From positions 28,790-92,789 of the forward strand of contig CACPJP010000003.1 in the NCBI GenBank assembly GCA_902634325.1: DNA of 64,000 nt, read 5' to 3'. Under the pieces are notes generated by a model. The model searched no databases, was not told where the DNA came from, and saw only the letters and a program-made list of their open reading frames with translations. Origin of the DNA: an uncultured Pelagibacteraceae bacterium (GTDB lineage Bacteria > Pseudomonadota > Alphaproteobacteria > Pelagibacterales > Pelagibacteraceae). The translations under genes were made by a program, and so were the position numbers. Positions 41,617 to 52,805 of the stretch are shown here, in pieces; the stretch's first letter is position 1; the number at the start of each line of letters is the position of its first letter.

Positions 41617-43488
41617 ATGAACAATAAAATGACCTTTGATGTGGTTGTAATAGGTGGTGGACATGCTGGATGTGAGGCTGCGGCAGCATCGGCCAGAATG
41701 GGCGTAAATACTGGTCTTTTTACACATAAAATAGAGACTATAGGTGAAATGTCGTGCAATCCGGCCATAGGAGGACTGGGAAAAGGTCATTTAGTTCGAG
41801 AAATCGATGCCTTGGATGGGGTTATGGGTGATGTAGCCGACAAATCAGGAATTCAGTTTAGATTATTGAACAGAAGCAGAGGTCCAGCAGTCAGAGGACC
41901 GCGAACTCAGTCAGACAGAAAGCTTTACAAGAAATATATGCAGGAGCTATTGCTCAACTATGAAAATTTAGAGGTGATAGCCGATCCTGTTGTAAAATTT
42001 ATCTTCGAGAAAGATAAAATTAAAGGTTTCATTTGTCAAAGTGGAAAAGAGGTAATGTGTGGTCAACTAATTCTTACCACAGGAACCTTCTTGAATGGTT
42101 TAATCCACATAGGTGAAAAACAAATACCTGCTGGAAGATATGACGAAAAGCCCTCTACAGGATTGAGTGAGCAATTAGAAAAATTTAACATAAAAATTGG
42201 AAGACTTAAAACCGGAACACCTCCAAGGCTGGATGGAAGAACTATCAATTACGATGATTTAGAAATGCAGCCGGCTGACAGGGAGCCATACTTTTTTTCA
42301 TTCCTAACAACGAAAGCTATAAATAAGCAAATTAACTGCGGCGTGACCTGCACTAATGACTCGGTGCACAAAATCATAAGTGACAATATTTCAAGAAGCG
42401 CAATATACTCTGGTAACATCAAAGGGGTGGGCCCAAGATATTGTCCATCCATTGAAGACAAAATTGTTAAGTTTAAGGAAAAACAAAAACACCAAATTTT
42501 TTTAGAACCCGAAGGCTTAGAAGATCACACGGTATACCCAAATGGTATTTCGACTGCTCTGCCTGAGGATGTTCAGCTTAAAATATTAGCTAAAATTAAG
42601 GGTTTAGAAGAGGTCAAAATGGTAAGAGCAGGATATGCCATAGAGTACGATTATGTGGACCCGAGGGAGCTAAAAGCGAGTCTAGAAGCCAAAAAAATAG
42701 GGTCTCTTTTCTTGGCTGGCCAAATCAACGGGACAACAGGTTATGAAGAAGCTGCGGCTCAAGGATTGATAGCTGGAATTAATGCTGCCCTGAAAGTTAA
42801 AAAAAGGGATGAATTTATTTTGGATAGATCAAGCTCATACATTGGAGTGATGATAGACGACCTCATTACGAAGGGTGTTTCCGAACCCTACAGGATGTTT
42901 ACGTCTCGAGCTGAATACCGATTGTCATTGAGAGCGGATAATGCAGATCAAAGACTTACGCCTATGGGTATAAAAATGAATTTAGTGAAAGTTAATAGAA
43001 AAAAATTATTTAATGAAAAACAGAAAAAGATAAACAGTTTAGAAAAATCTTTGTCAAAAAAATTTATGACACCAAACGCTGCTGCTAAATATTCTATTAA
43101 GATTGCAATGGATGGAGTCAAAAGATCCGGACTAGATATCTTGGGAATAAAAAATGTTAAATTAAATCATCTAAGAGGGATTTGGGCTGATATACCCCAA
43201 TATGGACACTTCATTGATGAACAGGTTGAAATAAATGCCCATTATTCAGGCTACCTACCTAAACAAGAGAGTGACATTAGAACTTTTAAAAAAGATGAAA
43301 GTTTAGTGATACCAAATGAGATTGACTATGACTCTTTCAGTGGACTCTCTAATGAAATTAAGTCGAAATTGAAATTGATAAGACCAAAGACCTTAGGACA
43401 GGCCCTGAGGATTGATGGAGTGACCCCGGCTGCAGCAATAATTCTATTAGGAGCTATCAAAAAGACAAAACACAGGGTTCCAGCCTAA
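41617..43488 (+). CDS. mnmG: tRNA modification enzyme MnmG
   Basis: [47 protein letters not shown]. Confidence 0.98.
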   Translation: MNNKMTFDVVVIGGGHAGCEAAAASARMGVNTGLFTHKIETIGEMSCNPAIGGLGKGHLVREIDALDGVMGDVADKSGIQFRLLNRSRGPAVRGPRTQSDRKLYKKYMQELLLNYENLEVIADPVVKFIFEKDKIKGFICQSGKEVMCGQLILTTGTFLNGLIHIGEKQIPAGRYDEKPSTGLSEQLEKFNIKIGRLKTGTPPRLDGRTINYDDLEMQPADREPYFFSFLTTKAINKQINCGVTCTNDSVHKIISDNISRSAIYSGNIKGVGPRYCPSIEDKIVKFKEKQKHQIFLEPEGLEDHTVYPNGISTALPEDVQLKILAKIKGLEEVKMVRAGYAIEYDYVDPRELKASLEAKKIGSLFLAGQINGTTGYEEAAAQGLIAGINAALKVKKRDEFILDRSSSYIGVMIDDLITKGVSEPYRMFTSRAEYRLSLRADNADQRLTPMGIKMNLVKVNRKKLFNEKQKKINSLEKSLSKKFMTPNAAAKYSIKIAMDGVKRSGLDILGIKNVKLNHLRGIWADIPQYGHFIDEQVEINAHYSGYLPKQESDIRTFKKDESLVIPNEIDYDSFSGLSNEIKSKLKLIRPKTLGQALRIDGVTPAAAIILLGAIKKTKHRVPA

Positions 43489-43495
43489 AATACGC

Positions 43496-44134
43496 ATGAA
43501 CCCTAGTGAATCTAAAGTAGAATCAAAGCTAGTTTTAGCTAAAAATCTTAATTTTAATGATAAAAAGCTGGAACTTATCGAATTATTTGTACAAGAGGTT
43601 TTAAATTATAATCAAAAGTATAATTTAATCTCACGTAGCTCTGAAAAAGATATTTGGAACAGACATGTTCTGGATTCTGCTCAACTAGTTAAACATATAG
43701 ATCATAAAAATTTTAATAGCTTAGCTGATTTAGGTACAGGAGGCGGTTTTCCTGGAATTATGCTATCTATTTTTTATAGTGATATTTTCACGTTTCACGT
43801 GAAACTTTATGAAAAATCTAAAGTCAAAGTTAACTTTATTAAATCCATTATAGATAAATTAGGATTAAGAAACGTATATATATATGATAATGATTATCAA
43901 TCTCATATAATAGATACAGATTACATAGTTTGTAGAGCATTTAAGAAGCTACCTGAAATATTAAGAATTTCACGTGAAACTATGAAAAGGCCTCACAAAC
44001 TGATTGTTATGCTGGGAAAGAGTGCACAGGATGAATTAAATAAAGCTTCAAAGGGTATGATTTATAAGTATAAGCTAGTACCCAGCATCACCGAGAGTGA
44101 TTCAAAAATACTTTTAGTTGATGCTACAAAATAA
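43496..44134 (+). CDS. rsmG: 16S rRNA m7G527 methyltransferase RsmG
   Basis: YNLISRSSEKDIWNRHVLDSAQL, DLGTGGGFPGI. Confidence 0.95.
   Translation: MNPSESKVESKLVLAKNLNFNDKKLELIELFVQEVLNYNQKYNLISRSSEKDIWNRHVLDSAQLVKHIDHKNFNSLADLGTGGGFPGIMLSIFYSDIFTFHVKLYEKSKVKVNFIKSIIDKLGLRNVYIYDNDYQSHIIDTDYIVCRAFKKLPEILRISRETMKRPHKLIVMLGKSAQDELNKASKGMIYKYKLVPSITESDSKILLVDATK
43792..43805. promoter_or_regulatory. parS-like centromere site 1
   Basis: gtttcacgtgaaac perfect palindrome, 14/16 match to TGTTTCACGTGAAACA. Confidence 0.9.
43967..43980. promoter_or_regulatory. parS-like centromere site 2
   Basis: atttcacgtgaaac, 13/16 match to TGTTTCACGTGAAACA. Confidence 0.85.
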
Positions 44135-44137
44135 ATT

Positions 44138-44938
44138 GTGACTGGATCTATAATATCAGTAATAAATCAAAAAGGTGGAGTCGGAAAAACTACGACCGTT
44201 ATAAACCTAGCAACAGCTTTAGCAAAAAAAGGAAAAAAAATCTTAGTAATCGATCTGGATCCTCAAGGCAATGCCACGACTGGTTTGGGCAAGTCAAATA
44301 ATGATGAAGAGAAAAGCATCTACAATGTCCTTATAGGTAAGACATCAGCTCAGGGCGCAATTCAAGAAAGTAGTGTGCCTGGCCTGGACCTTATAGGATC
44401 AAATGTGAACCTATCTGGGCTAGAGGTTGAAACAGCAAATGATGCCAATAGAGCCTTCTTGCTAAAAGAGATTTTAAGCAAGGGAAATGAGTCATGTTTT
44501 AAGAAGTATGAGAATATTTTTATCGACTGCCCACCTTCCTTGAGCTTGCTAACGGTCATGTCTTTAGTCTCCGCAGATGAATTACTAATACCTCTTCAAA
44601 CAGAGTTTTTTGCATTAGAAGGAATCACACAGCTAGTTAAAACGATCGATAGAATAAAAATTAATTTGAATCCAGGACTTGGAATTAGAGGAGTCCTTCT
44701 TACTATGTTTGATAAACGAAACAAACTGTCGTCACAGGTAGATGTTGAGGCCAGGAAGCATTTTAAAGATAAAGTCTACAAAACTGTTGTGCCGAGAAAT
44801 GTCAGATTATCCGAAGCCCCATCTCACGGGATGCCATGTTTGATTTATGATAAAAATTGTTCAGGCAGCAAATCTTACATAAATTTAGCAGAAGAGTTTA
44901 TTAGTCAAAGCAATCAGTCTATGGGTAGTGCAGCATGA
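44138..44938 (+). CDS. parA: Chromosome partitioning ATPase ParA (GTG start)
   Basis: ISVINQKGGVGKTTTVINLATALA deviant Walker A. Confidence 0.97.
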   Translation: MTGSIISVINQKGGVGKTTTVINLATALAKKGKKILVIDLDPQGNATTGLGKSNNDEEKSIYNVLIGKTSAQGAIQESSVPGLDLIGSNVNLSGLEVETANDANRAFLLKEILSKGNESCFKKYENIFIDCPPSLSLLTVMSLVSADELLIPLQTEFFALEGITQLVKTIDRIKINLNPGLGIRGVLLTMFDKRNKLSSQVDVEARKHFKDKVYKTVVPRNVRLSEAPSHGMPCLIYDKNCSGSKSYINLAEEFISQSNQSMGSAA

Positions 44939-45783
44939 ATGCAGCAAAAAAAGGTCTTGGGAGAGGATTATCTGCTCTATTTGGTGATATTGAAAAAAAA
45001 TCAGGATCGAATCAAACCAATATAAACAAAGTTCCAATAGCTGATTTACAAAGAAATAAATATCAGCCAAGAACTTTATTCGACGAAGAAAAGCTTATGG
45101 AGTTGTCCTCTTCTATAAAAGAAAATGGTATTATACAGCCAATAGCAGTGCGTCTTAACAAATATGAGCCTGGGAAATATGAAATTATTGCCGGGGAAAG
45201 ACGATGGCTAGCTGCTCAAAAAGCTGGTCTGAATGAGATACCTGTAGTTGTTTTAGACATTGATGATCAGAAAAGTTTAGAGATTGCAATAGTTGAGAAT
45301 GTTCAAAGACAGGATTTAAACGCGATTGAAGAAGCTAAAGGCTACCAAAGATTGGTTAAGGAATTTGGTTATGATCATGAAAAGATTTCAAAATTTATGT
45401 CTAAAAGCAGAAGTCACATAAGTAACACATTAAGATTACTAACACTTCCAAAAGACATAATTAGCATGATCGAAGAAGGACTATTGTCGGCCGGTCAAGC
45501 CAGGCCTCTTATTGGACTTCCTAATGCCAGCAGTATTGCTGAAAATATTGTTAAGAAAAAATTTAGTGCTAGAGAGGTAGAATCATTAATAAAAGAAAAA
45601 AGAACATCTAAAAAATCTGAAAAAAAAGAAGATCCAAATATCACTTTTGTTCAGAATGAAATTGAAAGTAAATTAGGCATGAATGTTCAGATAATAAATA
45701 AAAAGAATAACTCTGGCAAATTAATAATTAAGTATTCGTCTTTAGGTCAGTTCGAGCTTTTATCTAAAAAGCTTAGGAAGTAG
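44935..45783 (+). CDS. parB: Chromosome partitioning protein ParB
   Basis: KKGLGRGLSALFGD, IAGERRWLAAQKAGL, IVENVQRQDLNAIEEA. Confidence 0.97.
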   Translation: MNAAKKGLGRGLSALFGDIEKKSGSNQTNINKVPIADLQRNKYQPRTLFDEEKLMELSSSIKENGIIQPIAVRLNKYEPGKYEIIAGERRWLAAQKAGLNEIPVVVLDIDDQKSLEIAIVENVQRQDLNAIEEAKGYQRLVKEFGYDHEKISKFMSKSRSHISNTLRLLTLPKDIISMIEEGLLSAGQARPLIGLPNASSIAENIVKKKFSAREVESLIKEKRTSKKSEKKEDPNITFVQNEIESKLGMNVQIINKKNNSGKLIIKYSSLGQFELLSKKLRK

Positions 45784-46777
45784 AAGCTGCTTTATCACAA
45801 AGATTTACAATTAGATTTTTAATTAAAATATCGTTATTTGGATTCATTCCTGTTTTTATTAAAATTTCTGTATCAAACAACATTTTTTTTGCTTCTTCTA
45901 ATTTTTTAAGGTTCCAATTTTTAATTTGCTTATAAAAAGTTGGTTTATCTTTCCAAAAAATGGGAGGCCTTAAGTTGTCAATAGCTTTTTCAATATTTTT
46001 ATCTCTTTGATATTGATTATTTAAATCGCAAAGTTTTTCTATCCTATGATTTAATACATTTAAGTAAAGGTAAGCATCCTCATTTTGAAGAATGACATTT
46101 CCTAGATTTTTGTTCAAATTTTCTTTTTCTGCACCCAAACAAGCATCCCTGATGTTATCAAAGTCCAAATTATTGGCGTTATTTAACACTTCTAGAAGCT
46201 TCTCGAATTTGATTTTTTTATCTAAAAAAAGAGATTTAATTTTATCTATTTCATAAGACAAAGTTTTTCTATCTAGCCCAGAGTTATTGACAAGAAAATT
46301 TATGGTTTGTTGGCTTAATCCTGAATAATTAGACAGTTTTTTTCTTAAATATTCAGAAAGGGTTCTTTCGTTGTCTTGATAGCAAGCAATAATTCCTATT
46401 TTTTTTTCTTTTTCAAAAATTTGTCTAATAGATGATTTTTTTTCTAAATTTTGTGCAAATAAAAATATTTTTAGATCAGGATTAGGGTTTTCTAAAATCT
46501 TAATGATTTTATCTTTAATTTTTTCTGAAATTTCATTTATGAAAACAATTTTTTTTTTACTAAATAGTGACGTATTATTTATTTGTTCATCTAAAAGTTT
46601 ACCATTTTTTATAATTTCATTTTGATCAAAATTAATTTGTTCGTATTCTTTAAAATGTTTTTTTATCTGATCCTTAATGTCATCTTTCATTCCAATATTT
46701 TCTCCATATATTAAAGAGATAAAATATTTTTCAATTAAAATTATGTTTTTTTCAACTAAAAAACTTTTTAAGATCAT
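45773..46777 (-). CDS. holA: DNA polymerase III delta subunit
   Basis: LIYGENIGMKDDIKDQI, FINEISEKIKDKII, overall HolA-like; conserved position. Confidence 0.82.
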   Translation of the reverse strand: MILKSFLVEKNIILIEKYFISLIYGENIGMKDDIKDQIKKHFKEYEQINFDQNEIIKNGKLLDEQINNTSLFSKKKIVFINEISEKIKDKIIKILENPNPDLKIFLFAQNLEKKSSIRQIFEKEKKIGIIACYQDNERTLSEYLRKKLSNYSGLSQQTINFLVNNSGLDRKTLSYEIDKIKSLFLDKKIKFEKLLEVLNNANNLDFDNIRDACLGAEKENLNKNLGNVILQNEDAYLYLNVLNHRIEKLCDLNNQYQRDKNIEKAIDNLRPPIFWKDKPTFYKQIKNWNLKKLEEAKKMLFDTEILIKTGMNPNNDILIKNLIVNLCDKAASTS

Positions 46778-46780
46778 ATT

Positions 46781-47251
46781 TTAATTATAAATTAGATTGA
46801 GATCTTTTGTTATTTCTTCAGCTATATTGTCAATCATATTATCAATAATTTTTTTTTCACGATTTAAAGTATCAATATGTACATTCGAGGCTTTATAAGT
46901 GCTTCTTTGAGAAAAACTTTTATCAAGTATTTTTTCACGATTTGACTCAGAAATTATTGTTAAATTAAATATTACCTTTACACTATATTCTGAAGCTGAA
47001 CCATCACTATCTCTATTGGTTATGTCTCTTTTCTTAAGAACATTTATATTAAATAATAGATTATTTTGTGCACCCTCTACTTTGCTAAATTTATTCACTA
47101 ATGACTGACCTAATCTTTTATCACCACTAATAACAGAATTATTTAAATTAAATTTTTGATTTTTTTCATTTAACAAAGGTTGGTAACCACATCCTGGATT
47201 TAAAGCCAAAACTATTAAAAAGAATGTAATTTTTAAAAATTTATAAATCAT
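46781..47251 (-). CDS. lptE: LPS assembly lipoprotein LptE-like
   Basis: Lipobox LNPGCGYQPLL; between leuS and holA. Confidence 0.75.
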   Translation of the reverse strand: MIYKFLKITFFLIVLALNPGCGYQPLLNEKNQKFNLNNSVISGDKRLGQSLVNKFSKVEGAQNNLLFNINVLKKRDITNRDSDGSASEYSVKVIFNLTIISESNREKILDKSFSQRSTYKASNVHIDTLNREKKIIDNMIDNIAEEITKDLNLIYN

Positions 47252-47252
47252 A

Positions 47253-49787
47253 CTAAGTGGTAATGAAATTAATTATTTTATTTTTAACAAAAATATTTTT
47301 TACAATTTTCTTATCCTTTAAATTTTTCTTAATATTCTCAATCTTTTTGGCTTCTATCAAGGCTTCCTTTTCTGACAAGTCTTTTTTTGTAACAATTAAC
47401 CCTCTTTTTTTTCCATTAACCTGAACTACTAGTGTAATTTCCTGGTCTTTTAATAATGATTTACTTCCTTTTGGCCATTGAATTTCTTCATAAAAATTTT
47501 TCCCCTCTAATTTTGATAAACACTCATATGACAAATGAGGCGCAAAAGGCATGATGATTTTAATGAATTTAGCTTGTGATTCTAATAAGGTTTTATTGCT
47601 TAATTTTTTTGTCAAATTATCCTCAAAAAGACTAGTTATTTCGTATATTTTCGCTATAGCTACGTTTAGATGAAAATTTTCAATTAGATCAGAGATTTTG
47701 AAAAGATATTCATTAAATTTTGTTAAGAATTTTTTTTCATCTCCTGTATCAGATTTTTCATCTTTTTTATCTAGTATCTTATTATTTAGATTCCATATTC
47801 TTTGGATAAACTTATGTGCTGCAGAGACACCCTCAGTTGACCATTGAACATCACGATCTGGTGGACTATCAGATAGTATAAACCACCTTACTGCATCAGC
47901 TCCATAAATTTTTATCATGCTTTCTGGGTCAACAATATTTTTTTTTGATTTCGACATAGCTTCAGATGGGCCAACTTTAACTTTTGAACCATCAATTTTA
48001 GATGCAAATCCCTCTTTCGTCTTTTGAATTTCATCCGGACTTAACCACTTTCCTTCCTTATCTTTATATGTTTCGTGACAAACCATTCCTTGTGTGAAGA
48101 GGCCTTTAAAGGGCTCTTTTACTTTAACTTTATTATTGCAAAACTTAATTGCTCTCATAAAAAATCTTGAATATAATAAGTGCAAAATTGCGTGTTCAAC
48201 ACCACCGATATATTGGTCAACAGGCATCCAATAGCTAAAGGACTTTTCATCAAATGGTTTGCTACTAAGCCTTGGAGAACAAAATCTTATAAAATACCAA
48301 GAAGAGTCTACAAATGTATCCAAAGTATCGGTTTCTCTAATTGCCGATTCTCCCGTTTTTTTGTATTTAGTTTTTTTCCAAGTAGGATGGTTATCAAGAG
48401 GATTTCCTTTATAGTTTAAATCAATATCTTTGGGTAGTTTTATGGGAAGCTCACTTTTATCTACTGGCACAACATCACCATTGTTAAGGTGAATCATAGG
48501 TATTGGACAGCCCCAATATCTTTGTCTGGAGACACCCCAATCTTTTAATCTAAAAGTAATTCTTTTTTTTCCAATTTTTTTCTTTTCAATTTCACTTACA
48601 ATTTTTTCTTTTGCCTTTGAAACACTAAAATTATTAAGAAAATCAGAATTTATAATTTTTCCATCACCAGTGTAAGCACCATTTATTTCTGTATCGGTCG
48701 TATCTTCTGGTTTTACTACAGGAATAATTTCAAGTTTGTACTTTTTTGCAAAATCAAAATCTCGTTGGTCATGTGCTGGACACCCAAAAATTGCTCCAGT
48801 TCCATAGTCCATCAAAATAAAGTTTGCTACATACACTGGGATTTTTTTTTGTTTTATAAACGGATGTTGAGCCATTAAATTGGTTTTAAAGCCAATTTTT
48901 TCTGCATTTGCAATTGCTTCTTCAGTTGTACCAACTTGAGAACATTTTTTTTTAAATTTTATAAAATCTTCTGAATTTTCTAACTTTTTGCATATGGGAT
49001 GATCGACTGATACAGCTAAAAAAGTGGCGCCAAATATAGTATCTGGACGAGTTGTAAAAACTTTTATATCTACATCTTTATTCCATACTTTAAAATTGAT
49101 TTCACAGCCCAAAGATTTTCCAATCCAGTTTTTTTGCATCAATTTAACTTTTTCTGGCCACTCTTTTAAAGTTTCGAGATCTTTAAGCAGTTCATCAGCA
49201 AACTTTGAGATATTAAAAAACCATTGATATAATTTTTTTCTTTCTACTAATGCATTTGAACGCCAACCCCTTCCATCAATCACTTGCTCATTTGCTAAAA
49301 CTGTTTTTTCTACCGGATCCCAATTAACATAAGTTTCTTTTCTAATAACTAGTCCCTTATTGAAAAAATCAATAAATAGCTCTTGTTGATGCTTGTAGTA
49401 CTCCTCATCACATGTGGAGATTTCTAAATCCCAATCAATAGACAAACCTAGTAACTGAAGCTGATGTTTCATCGTAGAAATATTTTTTTTAGTCCAATCA
49501 CTTGGGTTTAGATTATTTTCTCTTGCTGCATTTTCTGCAGGTAAACCAAAAGAATCCCACCCCATAGGATGAAGTACATTAAACCCTTTCATCATTTTGT
49601 ATCTGGCAATTACGTCTCCAATTGCATAGTTTCTGACGTGTCCCATATGAATTTTTCCTGATGGATAAGGAAACATTTCTAGACAATAAAATTTTTTATT
49701 TTTATCAGTATTTTTGAAAGAATTTTTTTTATTAAACCAAAAAGTTTGCCACTTTTTGTCAATTTCTACTACATTGATTTTATTCAT
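47253..49787 (-). CDS. leuS: Leucyl-tRNA synthetase
   Basis: [49 protein letters not shown]. Confidence 0.99.
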   Translation of the reverse strand: MNKINVVEIDKKWQTFWFNKKNSFKNTDKNKKFYCLEMFPYPSGKIHMGHVRNYAIGDVIARYKMMKGFNVLHPMGWDSFGLPAENAARENNLNPSDWTKKNISTMKHQLQLLGLSIDWDLEISTCDEEYYKHQQELFIDFFNKGLVIRKETYVNWDPVEKTVLANEQVIDGRGWRSNALVERKKLYQWFFNISKFADELLKDLETLKEWPEKVKLMQKNWIGKSLGCEINFKVWNKDVDIKVFTTRPDTIFGATFLAVSVDHPICKKLENSEDFIKFKKKCSQVGTTEEAIANAEKIGFKTNLMAQHPFIKQKKIPVYVANFILMDYGTGAIFGCPAHDQRDFDFAKKYKLEIIPVVKPEDTTDTEINGAYTGDGKIINSDFLNNFSVSKAKEKIVSEIEKKKIGKKRITFRLKDWGVSRQRYWGCPIPMIHLNNGDVVPVDKSELPIKLPKDIDLNYKGNPLDNHPTWKKTKYKKTGESAIRETDTLDTFVDSSWYFIRFCSPRLSSKPFDEKSFSYWMPVDQYIGGVEHAILHLLYSRFFMRAIKFCNNKVKVKEPFKGLFTQGMVCHETYKDKEGKWLSPDEIQKTKEGFASKIDGSKVKVGPSEAMSKSKKNIVDPESMIKIYGADAVRWFILSDSPPDRDVQWSTEGVSAAHKFIQRIWNLNNKILDKKDEKSDTGDEKKFLTKFNEYLFKISDLIENFHLNVAIAKIYEITSLFEDNLTKKLSNKTLLESQAKFIKIIMPFAPHLSYECLSKLEGKNFYEEIQWPKGSKSLLKDQEITLVVQVNGKKRGLIVTKKDLSEKEALIEAKKIENIKKNLKDKKIVKNIFVKNKIINFITT

Positions 49788-49798
49788 TAAATTTTAAA

Positions 49799-50347
49799 CT
49801 AATTCTTCTTTTTCTTTGACTGAGAATCTAAAAGAGCAGCTTTTTTTATAATATCTGTTCTAATCGCATCTTCTAATTTATTTGAATTAATTTTTCTTAC
49901 TATGCAGTTGTTCGTTTGGGCTTTACAGGTTTTTTTATGAATTATAATTCTTATGCTATCACCTCGAATTTCATTTGATAGAAATCTGATGGTAAATTTT
50001 AGTGAATCATCAATTGTGTTTGAATCTGTATACCAATCCGTAATTATCATTCCTCCCGAATAGTCTACAGTTACTAAAGGCATAAAATCTATTACATCAA
50101 AAGTTGCTCTCCAAAGTGGATTTGATGTACTAAATTCATACGTAGTTTTTCCACCCTTTCCTACATTCTTTAATGACCAACCACGACCTTCTTCAATATT
50201 TTTCCTAGCTCTTTTTTCACCCTCCATCTCCATTGTTCTTGCATCGCCACCTTTAGGTAGTTTAAAACCTCCTTCACATGCACTTAAAATGAGGCAAAGA
50301 AACAGGACACATGAAGCTTTTAAAAAAATCTTAATTAAATTTTGCAT
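49799..50347 (-). CDS. DUF3576-type lipoprotein
   Basis: Lipobox LCLILSACEG; NPLWRATFDVIDFMPLVTVDYSGGMIITDWY. Confidence 0.8.
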   Translation of the reverse strand: MQNLIKIFLKASCVLFLCLILSACEGGFKLPKGGDARTMEMEGEKRARKNIEEGRGWSLKNVGKGGKTTYEFSTSNPLWRATFDVIDFMPLVTVDYSGGMIITDWYTDSNTIDDSLKFTIRFLSNEIRGDSIRIIIHKKTCKAQTNNCIVRKINSNKLEDAIRTDIIKKAALLDSQSKKKKN

Positions 50348-50494
50348 CTTGATAATTTTTTATAATCCAAAGAACCCCAATAAACATTAAAAAAACCTTC
50401 ATATTTATGTGATATTTTTGCAACATTTTATGAAAAAAAACACAAAACATCAATAAATCAATGAAAAAAATGGTCTTTTTGTTTAATTTTTCAC

Positions 50495-50512
50495 TGTTTA
50501 TTTAAATAAACA
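50495..50512. repeat. 18-bp perfect palindrome upstream of porin
   Basis: tgtttatttaaataaaca. Confidence 0.85.
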
Positions 50513-50529
50513 AAAACATGGAGATAAAC

Positions 50530-51558
50530 ATGAAAAACATAACAAAAGTAGGTTTATCAGCACTAGCTGGATCACTAGCTTTCACTTCTGTTCAAGCAGG
50601 AGACATGAGCATTTCAGGTAGTATGATTACCTCTTATACGAAAAAGGGTGGTTACAGCACGACTGGTAACCCTCTAGGTATGAGCAAAGCACTAACTGTT
50701 ACAGGTTCAGGTGAACTAGACAATGGTGTTTCTGTTGCATACAAACAAACTATTACTGACGCAATGGGTTACAACGACTCTGAACTTGTGTTCACTGGCG
50801 TTCCTATGCTTGGTGATGCGACTATAGCAATGACATCTGCTGGTTCTCCACTTAGTGCAATTGATGATTTAACACCAATTGCTTTTGAAGAAGCAAACGC
50901 TTCTGTTGGATCAATCGACGATGTTAATGGTGCTGACGGCGACTATGGTATTAGATATACTTTAGCTGACGTAGCTGGCACAGGTGTTACACTTGATGCT
51001 ATGTACGTACCTAAACTTGGTTCTGGAGACGCTCCTGCAGAAAAAGGAGTATCTGGAGATGGTGCAAATGCTGGAAACGAAGACGCATATGAAGTTGTTC
51101 TTAAAGGAGCAGTTCCAGGCGTTGAAGGTTTAACATTTGCAGTAGGTGGTGCGCAGCTTAACAAAAGCGCAACTGAAACTGTTGCTGCATCTGATTTAGA
51201 TCAGCAAGAAGGTACAGTTAACTTAAACTACGCTATTGGTAGTTTAAAAGTTGGTGCACAAAAATCTGTAGTAGATGTTCAAGGTACTGCTGAAAACATC
51301 TTCAGAACAGATTACGTTGGTGTATCTTACGCGATATCAGATAATCTTTCAGTTTCTTATAACTGGATTGAATCTGATAAACACCGTCAAGGTCAAGCAG
51401 GCGCAGAAACTGTAAGTCAAGAGTTCGATTCAATCAGCTTATCATATACTGCTGGTGGAATGACTATTGGTATACTTGATGCAGATGTAGACAATGCTAC
51501 GTATACATCAGCTAGAGAACAGTCTGCTCGTGCAATTCAAATGACTGTTGCATTCTAA
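50530..51558 (+). CDS. Outer-membrane porin
   Basis: Signal peptide MKNITKVGLSALAGSLAFTSVQAGDMSISGSMITSY, repeated beta-strand pattern, terminal Phe (MTVAF); start after ggag rather than tracked 50518. Confidence 0.88.
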   Translation: MKNITKVGLSALAGSLAFTSVQAGDMSISGSMITSYTKKGGYSTTGNPLGMSKALTVTGSGELDNGVSVAYKQTITDAMGYNDSELVFTGVPMLGDATIAMTSAGSPLSAIDDLTPIAFEEANASVGSIDDVNGADGDYGIRYTLADVAGTGVTLDAMYVPKLGSGDAPAEKGVSGDGANAGNEDAYEVVLKGAVPGVEGLTFAVGGAQLNKSATETVAASDLDQQEGTVNLNYAIGSLKVGAQKSVVDVQGTAENIFRTDYVGVSYAISDNLSVSYNWIESDKHRQGQAGAETVSQEFDSISLSYTAGGMTIGILDADVDNATYTSAREQSARAIQMTVAF

Positions 51559-51562
51559 GTAA

Positions 51563-52141
51563 TTAAAAATTATTTTTTAAAAAAGCCGGCATGTATTTGC
51601 CGGCTTTTTTTTTGTCCTTCAAGAACGCACACCCATGTATGTTTAAAATATTTGTTTTTCTAAAATTCTTTTCATTTAATCCTCCTAGAGCTATGAATTT
51701 TTTTGAAAAATTTCTCGTTAGTAGATTGAATTTCATTGTCCCAAGATGGCCTTCTTTATGCTTATTGGAAGTTTCAAATATCCTTGATAATACAATATGA
51801 TCACAACCCTGATGTATTTTTTCATTGATTTCAGACATGTTGTGAGCACTTCCAATGATTTCTATATTAGGATTGATTTTTTTTAAATGTTTAAACTGTT
51901 TCTTATTATGAGCAGATATGTAGAATTTGCTTGATCTAAGAAAAAATAAAGTTTTTACATCGTTAGGAATAAATAAGCCGATGTTTCTTTTAGTACATTT
52001 GTTGTTAAATTTTTTTAAATCATTCCTTTTAAATTTTTTTGGATTTCTTAAGATTAAAATTGCACCTATTTTTTTTACATAATCTAGGTTAAGCTCTTTC
52101 AGTTTTTCTGTTATGAAATATAGATAAAATTTTTTTATCAT
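51563..52141 (-). CDS. ThiE/TenI-like thiamine phosphate synthase family protein (divergent)
   Basis: GSAHNMSEINEKIHQGCDHIVLSRIFETSNK...FIALGGLNEKN pattern of ThiE fold. Confidence 0.72.
   Translation of the reverse strand: MIKKFYLYFITEKLKELNLDYVKKIGAILILRNPKKFKRNDLKKFNNKCTKRNIGLFIPNDVKTLFFLRSSKFYISAHNKKQFKHLKKINPNIEIIGSAHNMSEINEKIHQGCDHIVLSRIFETSNKHKEGHLGTMKFNLLTRNFSKKFIALGGLNEKNFRKTNILNIHGCAFLKDKKKAGKYMPAFLKNNF
51581..51613 (+). terminator. Rho-independent terminator after porin (potentially bidirectional)
   Basis: aaaagccggca-tgtatt-tgccggctttt plus T-run. Confidence 0.93.
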
Positions 52142-52805
52142 GAATGATGAAGTTATAAATAAGTTAAAATTGATACAACATAATATAGAAAACTTAAATT
52201 ATAATGTAGACAAACCAAATATAATTTGTGTTTCTAAAACATTTTCAATGCCAAAATTAAAACCCCTTATTGATTTCGGCCATTGTCATTTTGGTGAGAA
52301 CAAAGTTCAAGAGGCAGTTGAAAAGTGGAGTAAAATTAAAGAAACACATAAAGGTCTAAAAATTCACATGGTTGGAAAATTACAAACGAATAAAGCTAAA
52401 AAGGCAGTACGTTTGTTTGATTTCGTTCATTCTTTAGACAGCATAAAGTTAGCTGATGCTTTAAAAAAAAGTGAATCCGAATTTAATAAAAAAATATCTT
52501 ATTTTATTCAAATTAATATTGGAAATGAAACTCAGAAATCCGGAATTTATGCTAAAGACGCAAAAGATTTTTTAAAGTACTGCGTTGAGGAAGCAAAACT
52601 AAATATTATAGGATTAATGGTTATTCCACCAAACGATGAAAATACAGCCAAATATTTTCAAGAAACTTCAAATTTAAATTCTAAGCTTGGACTAAAAGAT
52701 TTAAGCATGGGTATGTCTTCTGACTATGAATTGGCCATAAAATTTAAATCCACTTTTTTAAGAATTGGATCTGGAATTTTAGGACCAAGAAATCTTAAGG
52801 AATAA
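52140..52805 (+). CDS. YggS family PLP homeostasis protein
   Basis: IICVSKTFSMPKLKPLIDFGHCHFGENKVQEAVEKW, IHMVGKLQTNKAKKAV, LSMGMSSDYELAI. Confidence 0.95.
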   Translation: MNDEVINKLKLIQHNIENLNYNVDKPNIICVSKTFSMPKLKPLIDFGHCHFGENKVQEAVEKWSKIKETHKGLKIHMVGKLQTNKAKKAVRLFDFVHSLDSIKLADALKKSESEFNKKISYFIQINIGNETQKSGIYAKDAKDFLKYCVEEAKLNIIGLMVIPPNDENTAKYFQETSNLNSKLGLKDLSMGMSSDYELAIKFKSTFLRIGSGILGPRNLKE

